A stretch of 6,436 nucleotides of DNA from JAJFUG01 sp964386505 (GTDB lineage Bacteria; Gemmatimonadota; Glassbacteria; GWA2-58-10), in NCBI GenBank assembly GCA_964386505.1, contig CAYLSM010000242.1, forward strand, positions 1 to 6,436, read 5' to 3'. Each line of letters begins with the position of its first letter. The stretch's first letter is position 1. Below the pieces are notes generated by a model that searched no databases, was not told where the DNA came from, and saw only the letters and a program-made list of their open reading frames with translations. Both the position numbers and the translations under genes were made by a program. Below, piece by piece: positions 1-5,812 of the stretch.

Positions 1-772
1 CGAGCTTGAACAGGGTCGGACGGATGTCCGGCGGGGCGGCGCACAGCCCATGCCACTGCAGCAGTCCCAGGGACCAGGCCACCGCCCCGGCGGTCAACAT
101 GCCCAGAAGAAGCGCCCCTCGCACCCGGATCCACATCAGAAGAAGGCTGGCCGCCAGTGCGGTCATGCCCACCAGGTGCACCCGGTCCAGGCCGTGGAAC
201 GGGCCGTAGACCCTGAACAGGTCGAGCAGGGCGGCGAAATTGCCGCGGGTGAACAGACTGGGCAGACCATCCGGGGCCAGCAGACGGCTCCAGAGGACCT
301 GGTCGCGCACCAGCACCCCGGCATGGCCCAGACCGATCACCAGGATAAACGCCCCGATCCCGGCGGTAATCGCATGGCGCAGCCCGGCCGGGATCGCATC
401 CAGCACCATTTCTCGGATGTTGAAACAGGAGAGCAGGATGAAAATCACCCCGCTCAGGAACACCATTCCCAGGGCGTTCTGCCAGGCCACGCCCAACCCC
501 AGGACAATAGTGTAGATGAAAAAAAAATTCTCCCCCATGCCCGGAGCCAGGGCCACCGGATAGTTGGCCCAGAGCCCCATCACCAGGCTGGCCAGGGCCG
601 CGCTCAGACAGGTGGCCATCAGCACCGCGCCGAAATCGATCCCGGCCTGGGCGAAAAGCGCCGGCTGCACCACCACGATGTAGGACATGGTCATGAAAGT
701 GGTGGCCCCGGCCAGCACCTCGGTCGAGGCATTCGTACCGTGCTTGCGCAGCTTGAACAGTCGTTCGAGCAT
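1..772 (-). CDS. AzgA/PbuG-type guanine/hypoxanthine permease, N-terminal part (C-terminus beyond window edge)
   Basis: An open frame runs from ATG at 772 to the left edge: 257 complete codons, no stop. It probably encodes a multi-pass inner-membrane transporter that imports purine bases with a cation (family knowledge). The start of the protein, TEVLAGATTFMTMSYIVVV (residues 17-35), is the typical first helix of the AzgA branch (COG2252). Residues 76-85 (APGMGENFFF) match the conserved helix-3 signature, and residues 128-154 (IPAGLRHAITAGIGAF onward) match the AzgA helix-5 region. Hydrophobic segments lie near 18-42, 48-69, 75-92, 97-117, 132-150, 199-216 and 218-236. Family members have about 430-480 residues, so roughly half is present. 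GAGGA at 782-786, 9 nt before the ATG, supports this start. The gene begins 33 nt after the NFACT stop, so cotranscription is likely. Exact substrate (guanine, hypoxanthine or adenine) cannot be told from this half. Confidence 0.9.
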   Translation of the reverse strand, partial: MLERLFKLRKHGTNASTEVLAGATTFMTMSYIVVVQPALFAQAGIDFGAVLMATCLSAALASLVMGLWANYPVALAPGMGENFFFIYTIVLGLGVAWQNALGMVFLSGVIFILLSCFNIREMVLDAIPAGLRHAITAGIGAFILVIGLGHAGVLVRDQVLWSRLLAPDGLPSLFTRGNFAALLDLFRVYGPFHGLDRVHLVGMTALAASLLLMWIRVRGALLLGMLTAGAVAWSLGLLQWHGLCAAPPDIRPTLFKL

Positions 773-805
773 GTCAGGCTGTCCTCAACGGATGGTCGTG
801 TTCGC

Positions 806-2323
806 TCAGGCCCGTCCGGCTAGGCTGTCCCGCCCAAGAAGACGGTCGAGGCGGACTTTCTCCCGGCGCAGACGGAGGGTGCGGCGCTGGCTCAGGTTGA
901 CCTTGCCCGGCGGCAGCCCCTTGGGTTTGGAAACATGCTTGCACAGCGTGTAATCCACATCCGCCGAATCCGCCTCTTTATGGTCGCTGTAGAACAGGGC
1001 CAGGTGAGCGGCATCCAGAAGGGATTCCTCGGTGAACGCCCCCTCTTTGTCGCAACGCAGGATCACGTGGGCCCCGGCCGCTCCGGCCACGTGCAGCCAG
1101 AGGTCGCGGCCGTGACCGTGACGGAACGTGAGCTGGTCGTTGTCCTTGCCCCCGCGGCCGACCAGGATCGGGGTGCCATCCGCCGAGGCGAACTCTCGGT
1201 ACGGCAGCCTCGGTGTGTCCAGCGTGGTTTTCTTCGTGGCTCTCGGCACTGCGGTGCGGCGCGGGAGAACCGGGGCAGTGATCGCCTCCAGTTCCTCGGC
1301 GGAGCCGGCCAGTTCCACCCGTTCCAGGGCCGTAGCCAGCGGGGCGCGCCGCCCGTCGATAGTCTCGATCTGCTTCGCGGCGAACTCGGCCCCGGCGGTC
1401 AGCTTTCGCGCGCGCTTGAAATAGCGCTCCAGGTTGTCCCGGGGCGAAAGGGCCGGGTCGAGATCTATTTCGCGCAGGGCCATGCGGTCACGGCTGTAGA
1501 AATCCCGCAAGCGCACTTTCTCCTGCCCCCGTCGCAGGCTGTTGAAATTGGCGGCCAGGATTTCGCCGCATTGGCGCAGAATGTCTGCCTTATCTGCCTC
1601 CTCGATCTTGTGCCGGAAATCCCGCTCCAGGGAGTCCAGACGGGCCAGCTCACGAGTCACCGCACGGCGGGCCTCCTGGCGCGCCTGATCCAGGGCTGCC
1701 GCGGCGGAAGCCTCCTCCAGGGCGAGCTGCACCGCACTGTTGTAATCCGTCAGGCCGCGCGCGGCCCTCAGTTCCTCCAGCGGGTCCGGCTGCTCCTGGG
1801 CCTGTCCGGGACGGCCCGGGGGCGCGGGAGTGAACACGCTGCCCGGGAAATTCTTACGCTTGCGCGCCGGGCCGGGGTGCAGCACCGTGAGGACTGTTCC
1901 CTCCGGGTCGAGCAGATAGCAGTCGGCGGCGGCGGAAAACAGCTCCAGCACAAGTGAGCGCTCCAGCGGCGCGCCCGGATGCGCGGCGAAATCGAGGCGC
2001 AGGATCCGCTCGTGCGGGGTCTGCTCCAGGTGAACCAGGCTTTTCCCGCTCAGGTCGCAGCGCAGCTTGTCGCAGAACTGCGGGGCCTCGGCAGGCGACG
2101 GCCCAAGCCGCCTGTCACTCAGGTAGAGGCCGCACGCGCCGGGCGTGGTGTCAACTGTCAGAAACCGGGTTTCCCCGGCAGTGTACAGCTCGAGCTGGAA
2201 ACGCCACTGGTCCGGCTGCCAGACTTTGCGCACCCAGCCCCCGCTCACCCGCGGGCCGATTTCGGCCAGCAGGAACTCAATCTGCAGATAGTTCATCGAC
2301 ATTCTGTACCAGTTATCTTTCAT
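806..2323 (-). CDS. NFACT family protein, RqcH/Rqc2 homologue (ribosome-associated quality control; formerly fibronectin-binding protein FbpA)
   Basis: This is a cytoplasmic protein predicted to bind 60S/50S subunits carrying stalled nascent chains and recruit tRNA-Ala for alanine tailing (known for B. subtilis RqcH). The NFACT-N domain spans about residues 10-165. A coiled-coil middle region spans about 205-345 and includes the family stretch ADILRQCGEILAANFNSLRRG (246-266, two parts). The NFACT-R domain spans about 373-485, with VGRGGKDNDQLTF (388-400), DLWLHVAGAAGAHVILR (407-423) and VDYTL (456-460). The protein is 505 residues against about 570 in Firmicutes. The stretch between NFACT-N and the coiled coil (about 165-195) is short and shows no clear helix-hairpin-helix domain. 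The DR motif reads E105-R106 instead of D-R. ATG at 2323 overlaps the upstream gene by 11 nt. ATGs at 2302 and 2296 fit the family N-terminus (MNYLQIEF) better, but none has a clear Shine-Dalgarno sequence. Family assignment is firm; activity in alanine tailing is inferred. Confidence 0.92.
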   Translation of the reverse strand: MKDNWYRMSMNYLQIEFLLAEIGPRVSGGWVRKVWQPDQWRFQLELYTAGETRFLTVDTTPGACGLYLSDRRLGPSPAEAPQFCDKLRCDLSGKSLVHLEQTPHERILRLDFAAHPGAPLERSLVLELFSAAADCYLLDPEGTVLTVLHPGPARKRKNFPGSVFTPAPPGRPGQAQEQPDPLEELRAARGLTDYNSAVQLALEEASAAAALDQARQEARRAVTRELARLDSLERDFRHKIEEADKADILRQCGEILAANFNSLRRGQEKVRLRDFYSRDRMALREIDLDPALSPRDNLERYFKRARKLTAGAEFAAKQIETIDGRRAPLATALERVELAGSAEELEAITAPVLPRRTAVPRATKKTTLDTPRLPYREFASADGTPILVGRGGKDNDQLTFRHGHGRDLWLHVAGAAGAHVILRCDKEGAFTEESLLDAAHLALFYSDHKEADSADVDYTLCKHVSKPKGLPPGKVNLSQRRTLRLRREKVRLDRLLGRDSLAGRA

Positions 2324-3332
2324 CGCGGCGCAACAGCCCGCGCCAGGTTGTCTCGAAATCCTCGGCCAGCAGAAGGATGGTCTGCGCCCGGGTGAGATCG
2401 TTTACATCGTAGACAATGGCTTTCCCCTCCGTGAGCTGGCTCATCTTGTCCAGACGGACCGCGCCGGAGGCTGCCAACTCCTGAAGCTTGAGGATCGCGT
2501 CTTTCACTCCCCAGCCCAGGCCGTTGACTATCTCCTTCACGTAGCGGTCGAAATCGTAATGGCAGCGCCCGGCTGTGTCCCGCGGCAGGCGTCCGCACTG
2601 GTTTTTCAGGAAATAGAGCGCCTCGCGCGCCCGCTCCGAGAGCACGGCGAACTTGCGTCCCGGCGGCGGGAACCCCGGAATGTGCGCCAGTCGCTCGGTC
2701 AGGAACTCGACAAACGCGGTCAACTGCTCGGGCTCATCCACGTGGAGGGAACTTTCCTCGGGTCGTTCCCCCGTCTCGATCCGGATCAGGCGGCTATCGG
2801 CCAGGTCACGCACCGCCTGCTCGATCCGCTCCTCGGAAAAAGCCAGCACCCGGCACAGTTCCAGAAGGCTGTCGCGGTAGCCCAGTACGCAACCGTTCCC
2901 GGCCGGGGTCCCGCGCGTGGCGGCCAGCCAGGTCAGGATACGGCATATGCTGTAGAGAAGTCGCTCGCGCAGCGACAGGGCGCTCACCTGACGGCTGGTG
3001 TTGCGCAGACGCTCGCTGAGCGAGGAAAACAGCGGCCGCACCTCGCGCGGGATACTCTGCATGATCGTGTTGAATCGCCGGGCGTCGATCACCGAAACCC
3101 GGGTCGTCTCGATCGCCGTGGCCGTGGCCGAGCGCGGGCTACCGTCCAGCAGCGACATCTCACCGAAGATGCTGCCCGGGCCCAGGCGCACCAGCACCAC
3201 CGACTGGCCCTCGATGCGCTTGGTCACCTCGACCAGGCCGCTCAGGATAATATAGGCCGAATCGCCCGGTGCGTTCTCGCGCAGGATCACCTGTCCCGGT
3301 TCGAACTGCTGGATATGTGAGTTTTCAGCCAT
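2313..3332 (-). CDS. CRP-like cyclic-nucleotide-binding protein with winged-helix domain and long C-terminal extension
   Basis: The N-terminal cyclic-nucleotide-binding domain (about residues 8-95) has an intact phosphate-binding cassette, FGEMSLLDGSPRSATA (56-71). It contains the Glu (58) and Arg (67) that contact the cyclic nucleotide in CRP. A helix near 95-117 fits the CRP dimerisation helix. Residues about 118-186 look like a Crp-type winged helix, with LLELCRVLAFSEERIEQAV (156-174) as the helix-turn-helix and LADSRLIRI as the wing entry. The remaining 115 or so residues (226-339) are extra: CRP has about 210 residues and this protein 339. LGWGVKDAILKLQELAASG (272-290) looks like a second helix-turn-helix. 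Likely role: cNMP-responsive transcription factor; DNA binding and ligand are inferred. The start at 3332 has only a weak GGGA (3340-3343) 7 nt upstream. It begins 35 nt after the SGNH gene stop, and its stop lies inside the NFACT gene start, suggesting translational coupling. Confidence 0.85.
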   Translation of the reverse strand: MAENSHIQQFEPGQVILRENAPGDSAYIILSGLVEVTKRIEGQSVVLVRLGPGSIFGEMSLLDGSPRSATATAIETTRVSVIDARRFNTIMQSIPREVRPLFSSLSERLRNTSRQVSALSLRERLLYSICRILTWLAATRGTPAGNGCVLGYRDSLLELCRVLAFSEERIEQAVRDLADSRLIRIETGERPEESSLHVDEPEQLTAFVEFLTERLAHIPGFPPPGRKFAVLSERAREALYFLKNQCGRLPRDTAGRCHYDFDRYVKEIVNGLGWGVKDAILKLQELAASGAVRLDKMSQLTEGKAIVYDVNDLTRAQTILLLAEDFETTWRGLLRRDER

Positions 3333-3367
3333 GTTCTAATCCCGGTTCAGTCGTCCCGCCGCAGCGC

Positions 3368-4072
3368 TCAATTCCCGGCCCCGGGCAGCGGCTCGGACAG
3401 AAGCGTCTTGATTATCGCGGTCCAGCGGGCGTACCCGTCCGCGTTCAGATGAAGCCCGTCCTCCTGGTACAGTGACACATCCGGCTTGCCGTCCGCACCC
3501 AGCAGGGTGCTGGCCACATCCACATAGAACACCAGCTTTTCCCCGGCGCAGTAATCGCGGATGAGCGCGTTGGCTTTCTGCATCTGATCCCAGAGTTTCC
3601 AGCGTGCAGTGCTGGGCTTGATAGAGAGAAAATAGACCGGCTCACCGGGGATCGAGGCGCGCACGCGCTCCACGAAGGCGCGGAAATCGGCGGCCACGGC
3701 CTCGGGGCTCTTGCCACCCGCGATATCGTTGTCCCCGGAATAGATCACCACGCGCGAGGGCATGTAAGGAATGACGATCCGGTTGGCAAAATATGTGGCC
3801 TCATCGATCTGAGAGCCGCCGAACCCGCGGTTTATCACCTTGAGCGGGGCCATGTCACTCTCAAGTGAATCCCAGCCGTGAATACTCGAACTGCCTGTGA
3901 ACACTATCACACCCGGTGCGGGAAGTCCTTTCTCGCGGTCGGCTCTCTCCATCTCGCGGATGGACTTTTCCCAGCGCTCGAAACGCTCCTGCTGCCCGTT
4001 CAGACCGGACAGAATAAGCAGCACACCCAGAGCCGCACCCAGCAGAACCTTTAAAAAACTGCGCCTCAACAT
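3368..4072 (-). CDS. Exported SGNH/GDSL-type hydrolase (esterase/acetylhydrolase)
   Basis: This is a 234-residue protein predicted to hydrolyse ester bonds, such as acetyl or acyl groups on glycans or lipids, outside the cytoplasm. The N-terminus (RR at 3-4, then hydrophobic residues 6-23) is a signal peptide or anchor. I see no lipobox cysteine. SGNH blocks are present: block I FTGSSSIHGW (58-67) with S62 as the probable nucleophile; block II GFGG (83-86) with the oxyanion Gly; block III SGDND (112-116) with N115; and block V DGLH (205-208) with D205 and H208. The usual GDS of block I is GSS here, a common variant. The frame extends upstream to 4132, but I chose the ATG at 4072 because GGGGAG at 4079-4084 lies 6 nt before it and the signal sequence starts directly there. 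The gene follows the lipoprotein gene by 92 nt. Substrate is unknown. The resemblance to platelet-activating-factor-acetylhydrolase-like and carbohydrate esterase SGNH groups does not decide it. Confidence 0.88.
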   Translation of the reverse strand: MLRRSFLKVLLGAALGVLLILSGLNGQQERFERWEKSIREMERADREKGLPAPGVIVFTGSSSIHGWDSLESDMAPLKVINRGFGGSQIDEATYFANRIVIPYMPSRVVIYSGDNDIAGGKSPEAVAADFRAFVERVRASIPGEPVYFLSIKPSTARWKLWDQMQKANALIRDYCAGEKLVFYVDVASTLLGADGKPDVSLYQEDGLHLNADGYARWTAIIKTLLSEPLPGAGN

Positions 4073-4078
4073 GATGCA

Positions 4079-4084
4079 CTCCCC
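4079..4084 (-). promoter_or_regulatory. Ribosome binding site deciding the start of the SGNH hydrolase
   Basis: On the minus strand GGGGAG is followed by six bases (TGCATC) and ATG at 4072. The longer upstream start at 4132 has no comparable site, and it would put 20 polar residues before the signal sequence. This supports the shorter protein. Confidence 0.7.
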
Positions 4085-4145
4085 CCGCGCGAATGATCTC
4101 TCTAAACGACTGTTTAACTGATTTTTCTCCATTATGCAAATCGTG

Positions 4146-4162
4146 CGGCAAAGTCTTTGCCG
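4146..4162 (-). repeat. Perfect inverted repeat just after the lipoprotein stop codon
   Basis: Eight-base arms CGGCAAAG and CTTTGCCG (4146-4153 and 4155-4162) flank a single T; in RNA the loop would open to about 3-5 nt. It begins 2 nt past the stop of the DUF4832-like gene (4165). No U-run follows on the minus strand (the sequence continues CACGATTTGC), so a standard intrinsic terminator is not supported. It could be an mRNA-stabilising 3' hairpin, a weak attenuator between the lipoprotein and SGNH genes, or chance. A second, weaker inverted repeat (TAAAC/GTTTA around GACT) lies nearby at about 4103-4116. Confidence 0.45.
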
Positions 4163-4164
4163 GC

Positions 4165-5529
4165 TCAGCGCAAGCGGATGCGGCTCAGCGTGTACCAGCC
4201 GTCCTCATCCCGCCCGGCGTTGGCCAGACGGATCGCCGGCTTGCCGGAATAGGGGTCGAGCAGGGCCAGGGCGATCTCGTACTCGCCGGAGGGCATGTCG
4301 CCCGGCAGGACCACGCTCGACTGGAGCGGCACCGGGCCAGGCAGCCACTTGGTTATGTCCACGTCCGTGGGAACCTCCCAGGTGCCGCCCGTTTCCGTGT
4401 TGCGCAGGCGCAAGGCCAAGCTGTGGCGCAGATAACAGGGGGCCACGCCCTGGTTCTCCCAGTCCATGTCGAACATGAAAGTGCCGCCCGGGCGCAGACG
4501 GTTGGGGTGGCGCAGGCGGACCAGACGGAAACGGTAGCCCATTTTCTTCTCGAACTGCTGCACCTTGGGCCACCAGGCCTCGGGCACTGCCTCGGAGCCG
4601 TTGTTAAGGATCGAGACATGCCAGTCGAGCGCCGCGGTGAGGATACTGTCCACGTCCCAACCCTTGTCGTACCAGTATTGCATGGTCCAGCAGGTCTCGA
4701 ATATCACCGGCGCGTGTTTCCAGACCTCCTCGGCCTTGGCGTTGGCCAGGGCCTGGGGGTAGAAATCGTGCATGTGGTTCCAGGTGTCCGAAAATCCACC
4801 CATGTCACCCAGGCAGTCGGCGCGCCAGCCGGCGCCGTTCTCCACTGCGTAGAGCAGGCCGAACCCGCCGCCGATAAGCATTATGAGCGGGGTTTTGTGG
4901 AAGCTGTCCAGGTACATGTTGATGATGCGTTTCTGGGTGGAGTCGTCCGGCATCTCCATTCCGGTGCCGCCGGTGTGCCATTCACCCCAGCGCCCCACGG
5001 AGCCGATGTCCACGCAGTCCACATCCGGGTGCCCGTCGTAGCGCGCCGCCAGGGCGGCGATGAAGCGGGCGTGCTTTTCCAGGAACACCGGGTCGCTGTA
5101 GTGCGGCTGCCAGTTTTTAGGGTCATCCTGGTATTTCTCACCCTTGGCTCCGGCCTTGCGGACCCAGTCCGGCACATGCATCACCCCGTCCTGGCACATC
5201 ACCCGGAAATTGAGACGCTGGCCGTTGGCGTGCCCCTGGGCCAGCAGACTGTCGATCATGCGAAAATTGATCTGTCCCTCCACCGGCTCCAGTTCGTCCC
5301 AGTACCAGCGGAACTGCGCCACGGTGCACAGCGGGTGAAGGCGCCCGGCCAGGCCGTCGTTGAACAGGTGCGTGGTAGCGAAACCGCGCCCCGGGTTGAG
5401 CAGGGTCTCCTCCGACGGCGCCGGCTCCACCACCACGGTCTGCACCCCGGCGCAAGCCAGCAGTAAAGTAAATAAAACAATATAAACAAAATACGCCGTT
5501 CGCTTTCCAAACGGTCCGGGCTGTGGCAT
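4165..5529 (-). CDS. Predicted lipoprotein, DUF4832-like protein with glycosidase-like TIM barrel
   Basis: This is a 454-residue envelope protein. The signal peptide (KR at 9-10, hydrophobic 12-25) ends in a lipobox LLAC with C26 as the lipidated cysteine. The mature protein opens with LLNPGRGF (43-50) and YWDELEPVEGQINF (76-89), the pattern of GH-like barrels in DUF4874/DUF4832 proteins. IGSVGRWGEWH (175-185) places E183 where a barrel acid/base residue would be, and VIFETCW (275-281) offers E278 as a possible partner. The C-terminal part (about 333-454) is a beta-sandwich resembling DUF4832, with WENQGVAPCYLRHSLALRL (357-375), LPGDMPSGEYEIALAL (408-423) and IRLAN (433-437). The frame extends to 5655, but ATG at 5529 is preceded by AGGGGG (5536-5541) with 6 nt spacing, and the signal peptide follows it. 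It probably acts on extracellular polysaccharide; substrate and enzymatic activity are unproven. Confidence 0.78.
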   Translation of the reverse strand: MPQPGPFGKRTAYFVYIVLFTLLLACAGVQTVVVEPAPSEETLLNPGRGFATTHLFNDGLAGRLHPLCTVAQFRWYWDELEPVEGQINFRMIDSLLAQGHANGQRLNFRVMCQDGVMHVPDWVRKAGAKGEKYQDDPKNWQPHYSDPVFLEKHARFIAALAARYDGHPDVDCVDIGSVGRWGEWHTGGTGMEMPDDSTQKRIINMYLDSFHKTPLIMLIGGGFGLLYAVENGAGWRADCLGDMGGFSDTWNHMHDFYPQALANAKAEEVWKHAPVIFETCWTMQYWYDKGWDVDSILTAALDWHVSILNNGSEAVPEAWWPKVQQFEKKMGYRFRLVRLRHPNRLRPGGTFMFDMDWENQGVAPCYLRHSLALRLRNTETGGTWEVPTDVDITKWLPGPVPLQSSVVLPGDMPSGEYEIALALLDPYSGKPAIRLANAGRDEDGWYTLSRIRLR

Positions 5530-5535
5530 TCGACG

Positions 5536-5541
5536 CCCCCT
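5536..5541 (-). promoter_or_regulatory. Ribosome binding site deciding the start of the lipoprotein gene
   Basis: AGGGGG, inside AAAGGGGG on the minus strand, is 6 nt from ATG at 5529. The longer frame from 5655 would add 42 polar, low-complexity-looking residues before the signal peptide, so the shorter start is preferred. Confidence 0.7.
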
Positions 5542-5598
5542 TTGGGATTGGCTTTCTGTTCGCGCTCTGTTGCGGCAGGCTCCGGATATCGGTTCTGG

Positions 5599-5627
5599 AA
5601 TATCGCACATCCTCGGCTTTGAGACAA
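5599..5627 (-). promoter_or_regulatory. Candidate sigma70-type promoter for the minus-strand genes
   Basis: On the minus strand TTGTCT (5622-5627) and GATATT (5599-5604) are separated by 17 nt, and TGC directly before the -10 gives an extended -10 motif. Each hexamer matches the consensus at 4 of 6 positions. The predicted transcript would have a leader of about 60-65 nt before ATG at 5529. It is the best candidate I saw in this intergenic stretch for the minus direction, but the match is modest. Confidence 0.35.
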
Positions 5628-5747
5628 GTCTGAATCTCATCTCCGCCCTCTGCACCGGGTTAGAGAGGCTGAACCTCGATTCCTTGATAAGGCAGTCATT
5701 TGCTTATTACCGCACCGTATTCCCGCTATCTCCATTCGTTTTCTTAA

Positions 5748-5776
5748 TTGAATCTTGACAGAAAAGTGTGTATATT
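5748..5776 (+). promoter_or_regulatory. Probable sigma70-type promoter for the plus-strand gene
   Basis: TTGAAT (5748-5753) and TATATT (5771-5776) are exactly 17 nt apart; the -10 matches the consensus at 5 of 6 positions. Initiation would fall near 5783, giving a leader of about 30 nt before ATG at 5813. A perfect TTGACA at 5755-5760 overlaps the spacer but is only 10 nt from this -10, too close to pair with it. The surrounding 5530-5812 region is the only clear intergenic stretch in the window and holds no other feature I can support. Confidence 0.55.
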
Positions 5777-5800
5777 CAAAATCGGATTAAATCTCGGACC

Positions 5801-5805
5801 GGAGG
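5801..5805 (+). promoter_or_regulatory. Strong Shine-Dalgarno site of the plus-strand gene
   Basis: GGAGG is followed by AAAAGAA and ATG at 5813, a near-ideal 7-nt spacing. It fixes the start of this gene and suggests efficient translation. Confidence 0.8.
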
Positions 5806-5812
5806 AAAAGAA

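Noticed and set aside
525..540. Run of A residues (GATGAAAAAAAAATTC) as a terminator or slippage site
   Set aside because: It encodes the ENFFF stretch of the conserved AzgA helix-3 motif in an unbroken frame, with no adjacent hairpin.
50..823. 257-residue plus-strand frame rich in H, Q, G and P
   Set aside because: It is the complement of the AzgA-type permease. Its odd composition is what antisense reading of a GC-rich membrane protein gives.
935..1957. 340-residue open frame on the plus strand
   Set aside because: It is antisense to the NFACT gene, whose conserved NFACT-N and NFACT-R motifs prove the minus-strand frame.
2559..3320. 253-residue plus-strand frame
   Set aside because: It is antisense to the CRP-like gene, whose cNMP-binding cassette is clear on the minus strand.
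4121..4140. CATAAT on the minus strand as a -10 for a separate SGNH promoter
   Set aside because: No acceptable -35 hexamer lies 16-18 nt upstream.
4093..5466. 457-residue open frame on the plus strand
   Set aside because: It lies antisense to the DUF4832-like gene, has no good ribosome binding site and no recognisable domain. Long antisense frames are expected in GC-rich coding DNA.
5755..5776. Perfect TTGACA paired with TATATT
   Set aside because: The spacing is only 10 nt. The overlapping TTGAAT at 5748 with 17 nt spacing is the better -35.
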